Positions 9,568 to 25,220 of a DNA stretch of 64,000 nt are shown piece by piece. The DNA is taken from the NCBI GenBank assembly GCA_011032825.1, contig JAADJZ010000031.1, positions 310,001-374,000 on the forward strand. Reading direction: 5' to 3'. Under the pieces are notes generated by a model that saw nothing but the letters and a program-made list of their open reading frames with translations, was not told the origin of the DNA and searched no databases. How positions within the stretch are numbered: position 1 is the first letter of the stretch; every line of letters begins with the position of its first letter. A program made the position numbers and the translations under genes. The stretch comes from Massariosphaeria phaeospora. Taxonomy: Eukaryota; Ascomycota; Dothideomycetes; Pleosporales.

Positions 9568-10993
9568 ATGGCTACCATTGATCCTACGATACCATCTTTC
9601 CAGCCTCCGCCCGGTGTCACCCCGGATTTCACGAAGCGCCCCCCTCTCCTTGGCTTCACGATCGCCACGTGCAGCATTTTCATCTCGCTGATGTACATGT
9701 TCCTTGGAATACGGGTGTATATGCGCAAAAGCCAGAAGCAAAAGTGGATTTTGGACGATTGTAAGATAATTCAAATTGTAGTTAGAGCTAATAGATCGTG
9801 ACTGACAGTAAATGTAGCACTTGCAGTTGCAGCTGCAGTTTCTAGCACAGTGTTTGCTGCTCTGAATTTGAGGGGTGCCGGATTGCTATCGAAACACTCA
9901 TGGGATCTTCGGTTGGTGGACCTATCTTCCGCAAGAGCGCAAATGGTGTGTTTTCTACCATATTTTCTCCTAGTCATCACACCTACTAACTGAAGCACAT
10001 AAGACCATGGTCGGCCAAGTCCTTTTCAATGGCCTTTCACGTTGGCTCGGTAAATTCTGCCTCCTGGTCATGTACTACCGTATTTTCGGACACATCCCAA
10101 TAGTGCGCATGCAACTGTACATTACCGCGGCGCTGACTCTCCCCATCTTCATCTCTATCTTTCTACAGCCCTCCCTTATTGCACCACCAGCTGGAAAGCC
10201 TTGGGGTACGGTGAATCCGCAAGTCAATATGGCGAAGATTCCGGGCTTGATGGTTGGCATCGCAAACCTAGTTGTGGATCTATTAATCGCGTATATACCT
10301 ATTCCGGTAATCACGAAGTTGAACTTGAGTAAAAATAAGAGGAATGGGATTATCGCGCTCTTCGCAACGGGGATAATGTGAGTGACACCCAGAGTCCACA
10401 GTTTTTTAGACGTTGACTATTCTCAGCGCTGTTGTTGCCGCCATCAGTGGGCTTTACTTTCGTGTACGCCTGTACCAAGGATTTGATCCGATGCTCTATG
10501 GATACATTGGACACAACTGCGCGTCAGTAGCACCCTCAATTTTATCTTCCCGTCCAGAGCTTACAACCCCAGCTTAATCGAAAGCACGATATCTGTAATC
10601 CTCAGCTCTCTCCCCTCTACAGCTAAATTCTGGCGCTCCCATATCGAACCGACACACTTCATCCAATTTTTGCGTTCGAGATTGACGTCGCATGGAGAAA
10701 CTCACAACACCACTGACAGTCGCGGAGAGCTCCCATCGTTCATCAGGAAAGCAGTGCCTGTCCGGAGAAAAAGGAATATGTATTCAATCGGAACCAACAC
10801 GTCGCAGACCCGACTTAGTGAGAGCAAGAGCGGCTTGGGCTTAAAGCGGAGTGTACAAGGAGTTGTTAGGTCCGAGGCGCCGGATGAAGAGAGATTGATG
10901 GCTGGCGATATCCAACGCACGATCAGTGTCGAGCAGTCTTCGATCACGTATCCTGAGATGTGCAAGTTGAGGACGGAGCAGAACTTGTTTTGA
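9568..10993 (+). CDS. Fungal rhodopsin-domain integral membrane protein (PTH11-like)
   Basis: Predicted seven-helix plasma-membrane protein of the fungal rhodopsin-domain group, which includes PTH11-type putative receptors. Five exons join in frame to 403 aa: 9568-9760, 9818-9945, 10004-10377, 10427-10522 and 10573-10993. The four introns are 49-58 bp with GT/AG ends. Hydrophobic helices include GFTIATCSIFISLMYMFLGI, GKFCLLVMYYRIFG, LYITAALTLPIFISIFL, GLMVGIANLVVDLLIAYIPI and IALFATGIMIAVVAAISGLY. The LVVDLLIAYIPIPVITKLNLSK stretch (helix plus basic loop) is typical of this domain. The ~110-residue C-terminal tail is hydrophilic and Ser/Arg-rich, as expected for a cytoplasmic tail. No CFEM domain is present. 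The ligand is unknown. Confidence 0.82.
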
Positions 10994-11214
10994 TGTGACA
11001 TAACATGACATCGGGATGACATGTATGAGCAAGAAAAAATGGTACAGTTTCTGCCGCTTTTAGAGAACTAAAGTAACAATATCATAGTACTATTTACAAA
11101 GCGCGACCCTTGGTTTGCGGTAAAGTCAGTACGAGTGGTTCACCCTATGTCACATGAAGAAGCAGGTGCCCAGTCACCACACCCACGTGACGTTCATTGA
11201 TTCCGCCAGCGCCC

Positions 11215-11320
11215 TGTTTTGTTTCAGCGTGAGCTGAGTGGGTGCTTCGTTTTGTGGAGCCGCACTCTCAGAACCATGGTTCATCAAGATGACTCCTATT
11301 CGCCCTTCTTCTCGTGCAGC
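11215..11320 (+). repeat. Dispersed repeat family, copy B (5'-truncated)
   Basis: It lacks the GAGAAAGTTTTCGC start. It contains TTTCAGCGTGAGCTGAGTGG, TTCGTTTTGTGGAGCC and CTCAGAACCATGGTTCATCA, then AGATGACTCCTAT, after which similarity stops. It is very similar to copies A and D in the shared part. Confidence 0.8.
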
Positions 11321-11794
11321 TGCTGTGAAGAATGGAGCTACGTTCGACGAAGACATGCACGGCTATGCGGGGCACACTTGCATGTAGGCTTCAGTGGAAC
11401 ATAGCATAGTACTTTTTTTGATCCTGTTCAAACCAGACGCGAATAGCGAACGTAGGCGCGGCTTCACAATATACCCCGCACGTTCAGTAGCTAGTCTAAC
11501 AGAGACAACAGATAACATATCGAAGTTCCATCCGCTACACCGTGTTTGAGGCCAAGCCGACGATTAGAGACCCGACGCTGTCGAGCCTGCCCGCTTAACC
11601 TTCGCACGGAAGAGGACGTACAACGCACAGGACTTTGAGACTGGGAGCGAAGATTAGCAAGCCGTGCAGATTCAGACGCAGCTTCGAAACTGGGTATCTA
11701 CCTAGAAGAAGGGCGTGCTCGCGGATATTTCGTCATGCGGGGCTGTCAAATGGAGGCCCACACCTTTCTCCATTTAGTAGACCAACACGCCCTA

Positions 11795-12002
11795 GTGTGC
11801 ACATTCCATGCTGAACGGTGCCAGTGCCATAAGCCGGACTGTCTGAAACTTCAAGCTAAGCCCGTGCTCTTGTCCTCTATTTTCATCCAGTCCGTCACCC
11901 CGAAACGTGCTGGACAGCCCGAATAGCGCGTGCAGCATGTAGGCGTAAAAACCAAAACTAGCGATTCCGTAGCCCTCTTCATCCGTCGTTTCTTTACGGG
12001 GG
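11795..12002 (-). pseudogene. Rearranged relic of the YJU2 splicing-factor gene
   Basis: Read on the minus strand, two blocks resemble YJU2 but in swapped order. Block 1 (about 12002-11925) reads RKETTDEEGYGIASFGFY, against RKETTDEKYYKIAIFRFY in the intact gene. Block 2 (about 11880-11795) reads LKFQTVRLMA then APFSMECAH, against LKLQTVRLMAPFSMKCTH. In the intact gene block 2 precedes block 1. Nucleotide similarity is also clear, for example GGACAAGAGC(A/G)C and CAGTCCGGCTTATGGC. One cysteine of the zinc core is retained, but a six-base insertion and a following stop destroy the domain. It lies ~6 kb away on the opposite strand from the parent. It could represent the junction of two tandem copies or a rearranged duplicate. 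Confidence 0.72.
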
Positions 12003-12633
12003 CAGATTGGTATGCGGTGGGCGCCTTCCAGTGCTGGGGGCCCCTCTTCGGATCCGGATGGGAGAAAGAAAAGGATAGGGGGAGAGGTCCTGGTAGTAGC
12101 AAGACAATTAGGTGACGGGAAGAGATTGATGGTAAGGGGAAATCCTGACGGTACGAAGACAGAACCTGGGAATGGTCCACTTACATGCAGGCAGGCACGT
12201 GGCAACTACCTACTCGCAGATAGCAGATGCGATCAAGTAGCAGTGCCAGCTGCGATGCAAGTGCGCAAGTAGATAGGGAAAGACTCGAGAGCAATACCTA
12301 GATTGTACTTGCCGCATATACTTGCTTTTGAGTGCAGCCTAAAACATAGCTCCTGTAGGTATGCAATCAGCGACAACGACATCCGAAATGGAAATGAGAA
12401 TGAAGCTTTGCTAGACCACCTAACCAACTACCCTTGAGAAGCGATGCAAGCAAGCACGCAAGCAAGCAAGCGCAGAGTACGAACCACAACCTCGAATCGC
12501 TCGCCCCGATTGATAATAACCCCCCACCAGTTCACCACAACACCGCGGAAAAAAGCCCTACAGACCACTCACCCATACCAAACACGCGCAACGCCCAAGC
12601 AACCTTGCAACCCCCATTAGCCACCCACCGTAC

Positions 12634-15225
12634 CTATCTCAACCCCAATTTCTCATGCGCCTCAACATGCGCCTCGAGCGACAAATTCGAGAAGCTGTCC
12701 TCCAGCCCCTCTTCCGCATCGCCATCCCCCTCCCCATCAACTCCCTCCCCACCTAGCCCCTCAGTCATCACCATCGAAACCTCCTCACTCGCCCCCTCTT
12801 CCGCCCCCTCGTCCTCCAAAAACACCTTCTCAAACTCCCTGCTCTCTTCCTCGTCGACGTCGGCATCCCGCGCGCCATCGAGCCCCAGCTCCCGCTCTTT
12901 GGCCTGCAGAAAGACCTCGTAGTTGTAGCGGATTTCGTCCTGGTTGAGCGGGGTGCTCAGCGCGCGGTGGTGAGTTATAGTCATGGCTTGCATGGCGGCG
13001 GGGTGCGGCTTCGCGGCTGGGCCTGGCTGAGACCAGTCTATGAGCTCGACTGGCTCGTCGCTGTGCGCGCCCGAGCTGTGGCGCCGGGGCCACCAGAGTG
13101 TCTTGGCTTCTTCTAGGTGATCGGGTCCGCGAGCGATGTCACGCTTTGGTGATGGATTCTTGGTCTCGACAGGAGAGTCTTCGCTGGATGCGGATGAGCT
13201 GGTATCGCTCGGAGTGGGATATGGGTTACGGCAGCCGACTGCCTGCTCCAGATTTGTATCATGGACTTCTGGATCCACAGCAGGCCCATGAGTATCGGCT
13301 TCGTGACACCACGAAGACCCCATAGGCGTGTCGCTACTCTCCGTAACGACCGAGTCCCGCCGGCACGAGCAATTGCTTGAACTACCGGGGTCCCCATTAA
13401 CCTTTTGACGCTTTGGTACAAGTTTTGGGCGAAGGGGATCACCCTTGTCAAGGGTGTCGCAAGTCGTGTCGGTGGCAGCTGCGCCGGGCACTTGTTCGCT
13501 AATCTTCCTCTTCCGGTAACTCTTCAAGTCATCACTTATAGATTGCAAAACCTTGATTCCTTCCCACCTACGCCGGTCGTCACTGGAATTGGCGTGTATT
13601 GGTGACGGGTTGGCCGGGAAGTAATACTCGTGAAGGCTATCGAAGCAGTCGATTCGCTTCTGGAGGCGGTCAAGTTCTGATGAGCCCTTACTTGAAGGCT
13701 CTGAGAAGAAATCTCTGACTTCGACAGGCTCCACCGCGTTCAAAGTACTGTCGACGCCCGGAGTAGTGTACGGATCCTTCACCGGGTTGGCTTCTACACT
13801 CGCCGACGCTACATCCAGCGTAGAGCCGCGAAGTGGTGTGTTCGAGTACGATGGCACCCAAGGTGCCGCCTCAGGTCGCAACACCGGGGTGGATTTCGGC
13901 AAGAGATCATCGGCAGTCGCCGTGTGCGGAGATACATAGGCGGCAGCTGACCTTCCGCCCAGGCCAGTAGGTTCGGACTCAAGGTCGAGCTTTATGAGGT
14001 AGCGGGTAGTTCGCTCGAATCGTACGTTGCCAGGAAATGGCCTGACCATGATAGCACAAAAGCTTGTTTCGACGATGTTGGACTCGAGACGCTGGCCGGA
14101 AAGTAAATTGACCTGACCCCGACGGTGTACTTCATGGGACTCGCTGTCAGACACCACTCCTCTAAAGCAACGGAGATTTGGGTTCCATAGCGGCAGCCAT
14201 TGGCTAGAGGTGACTCTATATTCCGTGTTGGTGGTGAATTCAGCGAGAAGAGCCTTGTTACTGCCCTGTTCAGAATCCAGTCCCGAATCGATACATGTGG
14301 GATAAATGCGATATTCTGCCCCAGAGGGTAGTTTGGCCTGGAGATTCGCAAAGCTAGTCGAAGGAGGGTGCCAATCCACATCAGCGGAGAGGATCAGTGA
14401 TTCACCCATCCGTTCAAATCCGAACGCGACACGAACGTGTGTACCCTTCAGATGAGCAAAGAAACAATCACGTGTCCGCAAGAAATTGTACACCGTGGTG
14501 TGGAGGTCTTGCGAAGAAGTGAACCAATTGAAGTTGCTAGACACGTCGGTATCGACATCATCGTAATAGCCTCTCACCATATCTTGTATCAATCGCAAGA
14601 CGTTGACGCCGATGTCTAGTGGACCCGCGTCCGAGAAGTCCTTGGTCAGTTGGACAATGATTAACGATTTATCGATGGGCTCTGCAACCTATGTCAGAAT
14701 CACCGTGTAACAAACCGAGAATGTAGAGCTTACGGCTGGATTCGTATAAGTGGGACAGGACTCCGGCTCGTACGAATCCCCAAAGCTGGGCTTCCAAGGC
14801 TCGCTCGAACAACCGCTCCCACACTACAACCTCGCAAGCCTGGCGCAATGATAGGCCTTTCCAGCACGACACAACATCGAGGTGGTTGACATGGTGGATG
14901 GTAGAGAATGGGGAGCGCCGGACCTCGGGACAATACACATCAGTGGCTTTACGTCTGCTGGCTCCAGCGAGACCTCGAACCTCGACAGTGATATCAAGGT
15001 CCGCCGGTTGTAGTTGCACTAGCACACTCCGTTGATTAACTTTCTCAGGCCTGGGGTATGGATGGGAATGGCTGTTCCGCTGGCATTTAGCTTTGAACGC
15101 GGCCAGTGCGGCCTCTCTGGTCTCTCTGTGGTGTCTGGAGGGCTTGGGCACCCAGGTCTGGAGTGCAGGTGTCAGTAGATGGATGCCTTCGGGGAACGCG
15201 GACTTACGGCGGTATCCTCAATCAT
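12634..15225 (-). CDS. Uncharacterised 829-aa protein, probably nuclear
   Basis: I do not recognise this family. Model: exons 15225-15208, 15157-14734 and 14681-12634, with introns of 50 and 52 bp. The first exon encodes only MIEDTA and joins in frame to TWVPKPSRHHRE. The second junction uses the acceptor TTGCAG and restores QPIDKSLIIVQLTKDFSDAG; the alternative acceptor 7 bp earlier would hit a stop. Residues ~1-330 look folded, with mixed hydrophobic segments such as LDITVEVRGLAG and FCAIMVRPFPG. The rest is low-complexity, rich in Ser/Pro/Asp, with a basic stretch (PKLVPKRQKVNGD) that could be a nuclear-localisation signal. The tail is strongly acidic (DADVDEEESREFEKVF). No enzyme motif is visible. 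Confidence 0.75.
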
Positions 15226-15583
15226 GCTAGAAACTGCCAAAGACTAGTAGATGTGTTACAATGGATGCGTGGTGGATGGAATGTTCGTGAGCAATACAAG
15301 ACGGGAACGGGCAGAAAGGAAGTGGCACGAGGCCGAAAGACAACAGTGACGGAAGATGGACGCGACTGCCCCAAGAGCGTGGTGCAACTGCCAACTCGCC
15401 AGGACAGTGCCCGGGAAATCACGTCGCGTGCCATCCGCTAACCAAGGCCATTCACGTCTCACGTTTCTGCCAGTGCTGCAATCATGAACAAATTATGGGC
15501 ACAGTCTAGCTTTTGGTTGCGACTTGCCTGCCATGTCTTGTGGGGTGTAGACATATCAGCGGAAACACATGCTGGATATCTAC
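15226..15583. other. Intergenic region, nothing recognised
   Basis: This lies between the start of the 829-aa protein gene and the stop of the mitochondrial kinase, both on the minus strand. It should contain the promoter of the former and the 3' UTR of the latter. Confidence 0.45.
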
Positions 15584-17247
15584 TTAGACGGCGTCCATGG
15601 TCGCCCGCGTAGTCAGGCTAAAACAGTCAGCGATGCGGCAGACACTGCGGAGGAAGGTGCGGTACCGTTCATTCTTGTTGCCCAGCTTCGAGATCTGCAA
15701 GAAGGCATCTACGCCGAAGCCCTCGAGACTGTGGATTTCTAGGCTACCGGCCCAGTATTCTGGCATGATGGTCAGATTGGCTTCTAGATGGTTTCACAGG
15801 TGCACCCTACCCGAATATACTCTAGACATGGGCAGCCCTATGCCGAGCCGGAGATCTGGCGGACGACTCGTCAGCGACGTCAGCGAGCCGTACTGTTGGC
15901 CTGAATCGCTGTATTTGGACTTCTTGGCGTGCGTCCTGTGTGCTTCGTGTGAGGCATCCCCGGGCACGTGAAGCTCCTGCATGGTCCCCAGCAGCTTCGG
16001 TACTCTGGCAAGATTCTCGAGCCTTCTCTCGCGCCGCGGACCCTTGCTAAAGCTCCAAAGATGCGGTAAGACTTCATTGGGAATCCCGCCTCCCTGATCC
16101 GATATCCTGATGATGACATGCTGGGCCGTCTCGCAGATCAGGACCTCGATTGGCGGCGGTTTGGCATCCTTGAATCTCCTCTGTTCAATGACGGCCTGGA
16201 TCGAGTTTCGCAGCAGTTCGCCTACAATATACTCCAGATGGCTCAGAATGTAGGGAAAGGTAGCGTCCAGGTGCCCGTTGATGTGTATTTCGGGTATGTC
16301 TAGATGAGCGCCATAGGCGCGCTTCACCAGGTCCTGCGTAGTCCTCCCGCAGCGTTCGACTATCTCCTTCGCATTGCACCGCAGGAATATCTCGCCCACA
16401 GATTCGGCGTTGGGGTCATGCATTGGTTGCGCATGCGGGAAGTGCCAGGGCGAATTGAACGTCTCGGTGAGGGCGAGATGCTGCTCCGCTATGACTCGCC
16501 GTGAGATGCGCTGCAATGATCAGGGTTATGTCCTCGCCATCAGATACAAAGTGCCTACCGATCTAAGAATGGTGTTCATGAACTTGTCCGTCTCCTCGGG
16601 CTTCATGAGGCCGCGCACCTCGAGCACGCCAATTGCCAGCCGCGGGATGACGGTTGCATGCTCCTTCAGCGTCTCCTCCAGCACTTTGCAGTACTTGTCA
16701 TTGTCGTCCAACGAGCGGATCTCGGGAAATCTGCGGAATCGCTCAAAGGCGCGCAGGTACAGCTCGTAGACGTGGGCGAGGTGGGGATTCGCAACGACGA
16801 CGTACGGCAGCGTCTGGATGTCGCGCAAGCGGTGCGCTATCCTACGATGCTTTGTGAGCCGGATTCGAGGGCGAGGGACTGGACGCCGTCACCTGGTGGG
16901 AAGCTCAAGGCGGCAGTAGTTGGCCGAGTCGAGCAGACGCGACTCGGTGAGGCTGCGGCCGAAGAAGGTCAACTGGCGCAGGCTGATGGGCCTTGCCTCG
17001 CGCTGCACCCACCTGCGGATCGAGTCAATTGGAGGGTCACTCTCAGCATGCAGCCAGCACAGGGAACGTACTCGTCGAGGGCCGACGACGGGCGCCATGC
17101 GGGAGCTACGGCGGCGGCATGTGCGTGTCGCCGCGACGGGACTGCCCTGATGCTGAATTGAAGGGGAACTCGAGCACCGGCACGGCACTGTCTGGAGCAA
17201 GCGAAGAGGGCGCGTTTGCCCACGTTCATGGTGGAACAAACGGGCAT
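15584..17247 (-). CDS. Mitochondrial protein kinase of the PDK/BCKDK family
   Basis: Histidine-kinase-like Ser kinase that inactivates the E1 subunit of pyruvate or branched-chain ketoacid dehydrogenase in the mitochondrial matrix. Five exons give 484 aa: 17247-17072, 17012-16893, 16841-16559, 16510-15811 and 15759-15584. Introns are 48-59 bp. The N-terminus is Arg/Ala-rich, as in a mitochondrial presequence; a second ATG at 17229 is also possible. Motifs follow in order: RQLTFFGRSLTESRLLDSA, ELPTRIAHRLRDIQTLPY, N-box GELLRNSIQAVIE, G1 box ISDQGGGIP, WSFSKGP and G2 box GIGLPMSRVY, then SEYWAGSLEIHSLEGFG. The segment between WSFSKGP and GIGLP is ~60 residues long, more than in animal PDKs, and rich in basic residues. 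PDK and BCKDK cannot be separated from sequence alone. Confidence 0.88.
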
Positions 17248-18034
17248 AGAGGGAATCGTCGGTGGGGTCAATGCATGGTTGAGCAAACTGGAGACACAGA
17301 CACGGCGCGCTCCCGCCGTGGCCACAAAACAGCTAAACTGGCCACGCAGCTCGCAGGAGCCCCAGAGCCAGCGTGTGTAATTGACGACGTCTGGATTGGC
17401 GCAGCGAGCCCTTTGTAGTGACGCCTGCGGGGAGTAATTTGCAACGCGACGTGAAGGGATGGGCAGCGTTTGGGCAGCGCCGCGGTGTTTGCGGCAGCCT
17501 GCCTCGCTCGCTGCTTTTGCCCCGCGCTGGCTGGTGGGCAATGGGCATGACGTTGGCCTGTTTCTGCCGCTCGCATATCTCTGGCAGAGCACACCCAGCT
17601 CGCCACGGCCAGCCTCCAGAATCACCATATATTCTTTGTGCGTCGAACCGTCCAACGCCCCGGACTCGTGCGCCTGCGTTGCTGTGTCGGCCCGCTGCCC
17701 GCTGCCACGGCCGCCGTAGAATCTATAATCCGCATCACTGTCTGGCCGTGCTGCTGCTGCTGCTGCCGCCTCTGCGCCCTCTGCGCATCGGCCTACTCCT
17801 CCGCCACCCTTTAGCGAGAAAGCCATCCTGACATCCTGACAGCCTACCCTACTACCCTTGGACTCGACTGTTCTTGCGACACCGTCCGTCCTGGCCTCTT
17901 CTGCATAGCGTCGTTCCTCTGCCTCGCCCCGAGCACACGCCCTTGTCCCCAGCCCGCTGCCGCAATCCGCTCGGCTGCTCCCTCGCTCGCCCTGTCGCAG
18001 CTTCCAGGCGTGCAGAGCCGCCACCACGGCCGAT
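17248..18034. promoter_or_regulatory. Divergent promoter region of kinase and USP7 homologue
   Basis: These 787 bp separate two oppositely directed start codons. The region is GC- and pyrimidine-rich. Large minus-strand ORFs across it are not conserved in any way I can recognise. CAG/GCT-type simple sequence occurs near 17750-17770. Confidence 0.4.
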
Positions 18035-21756
<3,722 letters not shown>

Positions 21757-22248
21757 GGCATCTAGATGGCCGTGTAGGTTACTAGCGAGTGGATCATCTT
21801 TTTTGGCGCGGGCGTACGATGGCACGACTAGCGAGGGTACCTTGTTTACCTCCCTTGGGTATTTCTATGCATACATAGACATTTGTGGCGCAAAACCCAG
21901 GCGCTGAACGGTACCATCTGGGAGCCCCTAGGACGCTGTTGTGTCCGCCGCGATGTTGCGGTAGGGCGTCAGATAGCGTGAAGTCAACGTGGAGAGTAGA
22001 GTTGGATCTTTGGGGGTTGGAATTGTATGGCTATTTAGGGAACATGAATGAAAAGCAATATTCATTTTGCTTTGGATTAAAGCATCACTTTCACTTGATT
22101 GTTGCATGGCGTCGGGGGCATCGGTGTTGTGAGGGTTGTGATTGGTCGACGGTGAAAAGATGCTCCGCGGCCCGGTTGTCGACCGCTGTAACTGACACCT
22201 CGCGTGTCCCGGACTTTGGTCTGTCGAACGCACGACACGCGCACCACG
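21757..22248. other. Intergenic region, nothing recognised
   Basis: This lies between the USP7 homologue and the p24 gene, which read in the same direction. It presumably carries the 3' UTR of one and the promoter of the other. Confidence 0.45.
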
Positions 22249-23054
22249 ATGCGGTCCCTTTTCGCTCTGACGAGCCTTCTGGCCTACTTTGCCTCCGCCG
22301 TGTCCGGCACCGCCCTAACTTACAAACTTGACGCACACGAGAAAGCGTGCTTCTTCGCGAACGTCGAGCAGAAAGGGACCAAAGTCGCTTTCTACTTTGC
22401 GGTATGCTCCCCCATACCTCCCCAACCTTCAGTCTACTCTACGGCTACCTCGCTCCTCAATATTTCGATCCCGTAGAGCACTGGCTAATTGAATTGGGTT
22501 TTGGGTGGGTATAGGTACAATCCGGCGGCTCCTTCGATGTCGACTACTCGGCCGTGGGGCCAAATGAGAAGGTTATCTTGGATGGGACGAAGGAAAGACA
22601 GGGCGACTTTGTGTTTACGGCGACGGAAGCCGGCGAGTATCGGTTTTGCTTCAATAACGAGATGAGCACGTTTGCGGAGAAGATGGTGGATTTTGAAATT
22701 GCTGTATGTGCTTCTACGGCCTACTCCCATCATCACACTGTGCTAATATCGCTGGTGATGTAGGTCGAGAACGAAGCCCGCGCCCAGCTTCCCAGCAAGC
22801 AAGGCTCCAGCGCCGAACAAACCTCCGTCCTCGAAGAATCCCTGCTCAAGCTGTCCGCGCAGCTGTCCACCATCTCACGCAACCAGAAATACTTCCGGAC
22901 GCGCGAGAACCGGAATTTTAGCACCGTGCGCAGCACCGAGAAGCGCATACTGAACTTCAGCATCATGGAGGGCGCGCTTATGGTCACGATGGCGGGGTTG
23001 CAGGTCTTCATTGTGCGCTTCTTCTTCCAGGGCGCGAGGAAAGGATACGTATGA
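22249..23054 (+). CDS. p24/EMP24-GP25L family cargo receptor
   Basis: Type I membrane protein of COPII/COPI vesicles cycling between ER and Golgi. Exons 22249-22401, 22515-22703 and 22764-23054 join in phase 0 to 210 aa; introns are 113 and 60 bp. It has a cleavable signal peptide (MRSLFALTSLLAYFASAVSG). A GOLD domain follows with its conserved cysteine pair in HEKACFFANV and GEYRFCFNNEM. Next is a coiled-coil segment (VLEESLLKLSAQLSTISRNQ) with YFRTRENRNFSTV, then a transmembrane helix. The short tail FFFQGARKGYV contains phenylalanines and basic residues, as used for coat binding. Length and order match the family; the subfamily (alpha to delta) is not assigned. Confidence 0.93.
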
Positions 23055-23838
23055 GGGATGATTATCGTTTGTCTTGTTGAAGACACATAAAGATAAGGGG
23101 AGACAGGCAATTGACTATTGTATTCTGGAATTTGGTTCTGGCGCTACGCGTGCTACATGCGCCCAGGTTATTGTATTACCGTGTATCTGGCGGTTGAACG
23201 GACTAACGAACTTTCACTTGAAGCGTCGCTTGGCTTTGTGGCGCGAGTTGGACTCTTACTCAATCAAGGATTCACTTACAGTTGATCAGATCTATCACTA
23301 ACTTCTCTAGATAAAGAGCAAGATGGTTGATCGCATATGGTCGACCAGGGGTAAACTGTAGGTGGTTTTTAAAGATAGGTTGACACTGCTGTTTCTTGCG
23401 TCTACAAGTGTTCCAGGTCACCTTCTACCTACAATCCACTATGTGTTATCCCACTTGCTTTCCGCCGCGTAGCCTCCATCCTTTACGTCTTCGACATTAC
23501 TACGCTCGTATCGTGTATGTCTTGTTCCAACCCTCGCTAATAGGGCAGCACGCTTGAAAAGCGACGCTGCACGAGACTCTGCCTATTCTTAGGGTTGTCA
23601 ATATTGGTGTTGCGGTGTGAAACCCCGCCTTCTTTCACTCTGACTCTGCATATAGGTTGAGAGCGGTGTGCACAAGGGGACGTCCCCAGCAACCGTCTTT
23701 CACTTGAGCACATAGGGCTTCCCTTCTGGCAACCCGTACTTTCACTCGGTCTTCCCAAAGGCCTTCACTTCAACATGACGCGCGCCCCACATAAACAACT
23801 CGGCGTACACACGCACGCGTAAACAACCTCAACGCGAC
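23055..23838. other. Intergenic region, nothing recognised
   Basis: No ORF here is supported by motif or splice continuity. Confidence 0.45.
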
Positions 23839-25220
23839 ATGCCGCAACATCTTTACCACCAACTTCTAGACGCCGCGACATCCAGCACTCTCTCTACTCT
23901 GGACCGTACAGGCTCAACCACGATGAAGCCCCCCGTGCGATCAAGTCGCGGTCAACCGCCCCAACGGCTCCAGGAAATTGAAGTAGAGAGCGACGCGGAG
24001 AGCGATGTCGAAAACCCTCCCCAGTCTCAAGGCCACGACGCAGCTGCGGAATGTTCCGACTCAGACGACCTGATGCTGAGCGACACGGCCTTCTCCAGTC
24101 CTTCCCCGTCAGCGCCGAAGCTTCGAGTCTCATGGGCGGAGGACAGCTCGCTGGTTCCATTCCCACCAGACGGTCTAGAGCGTCTGCCGTCGCCCAGGCC
24201 CACCAGCTCCTATCGCCTCTCGCTCGCATCTCGAAAGCGCAGCCTCGGTCCTCCCTCCACGCCTTACGCCGAGGGCCCTTTGCCAAAGAAAGGTCTCTTC
24301 ACAGGTCCGCCGCCCCGCAAATCATCGGACCGCACCCCGAGGCCGACGACGCAGAGAGGCAGTAATGCGAGCGCCAGCAGCAGCAGAAGCAGCAACAGTA
24401 GCAGCAACAGCGGATTTTCCCTCATCGACCGACGGCTCGCGACCGACGCAACGCGCAATGGCATGCACGCGCTCGATTTCTCGTCGCCGAGTTTCCGGGG
24501 CGTTAGGACGGATACAGCGGAGCTGCGCCGTGGTACGGGTCCGCCAGCGATGACAGCAAGCGAACCGCGGATGGGAGCAGGCTTTAAAGTTGTAAGTATC
24601 ACAGTCTGCGAGAATCATCGCGGGGAGAAGATGTGGTGTTTATAAAATATTCTCTGCAGAACGGCGCTCATGCTCGTCGACATCCACCCTCGGGAACCCT
24701 CAACATGGCCGACGCGGAACGCGGATCCCGCATCAAGGACATCGTTGACGCCAAATGCGAATCTGCCGCGCCTGCTATGCCGCCTCGTATACCTGCTGCT
24801 TCTTCGACGACTACGACGACGGCGACGGGAACAGCGCGCCAGCCTACGTCGCTCTCCAACGCCACCCCCGCGAACAACTACCAGACCGTAGACCTCGACG
24901 TGTCGCCCAGCGCCCGCCAGCCTCAACCCCAGCAACAGCCAAAACAACAACAGCAACAGTCCGGACCGACAACCCTCGACCTGCTCGCCTCAGCCGAATC
25001 CGAACCCGCGCCCGCGCCCTCGCCCCCCGGCCGCCCTTGCGCCCACGCCCGCTCCCTCTGCACGCGCGACCCAGACGGCGGGTTCCGCGCACCGGACCCC
25101 GAGGGTATCAGCGAGCAGCGCGCTTATTTGGAGTGGTTGCTGAATATCTATGAGACGAGGGAGGAGTTGAGATATGTAAGGGGGGGGAGGAGGGAGGATG
25201 GGGGGTGGAGGCATCCGTAA
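23839..25220 (+). CDS. Hypothetical disordered protein (Ser/Pro/Gln-rich)
   Basis: No family recognised. Exons 23839-24591 and 24660-25220, joined across a 68-bp GT/AG intron in phase 0, give 437 aa. An internal ATG at 23923 (MKPPVRSSRGQ) is an alternative start. The protein is almost wholly low-complexity. It has an acidic patch (EVESDAESDVENP), Ser/Pro stretches with possible kinase sites, a Ser/Asn run near residue 185 and a Gln-rich stretch near residue 330. A more regular C-terminal segment reads EQRAYLEWLLNIYETREELRY, which may be the only folded element. That segment ends at GTAAGG, so a further intron and exon are possible and the listed stop is provisional. Confidence 0.6.

Larger units (their letters stand above)
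10994..12633. other. Intergenic region with repeat copy B and a YJU2 relic
   Basis: No intact gene is seen here. It contains dispersed-repeat copy B (about 11215-11320) and the scrambled YJU2 fragments (11795-12002). A short AAGC-rich simple repeat lies near 12445-12475. Confidence 0.5.

Noticed and set aside
16969..18027. 352-codon minus-strand ORF upstream of the kinase
   Set aside because: It reads through the kinase N-terminal exon and its intron and then into the divergent promoter. The spliced kinase model explains the conserved part, and the rest is low-complexity.
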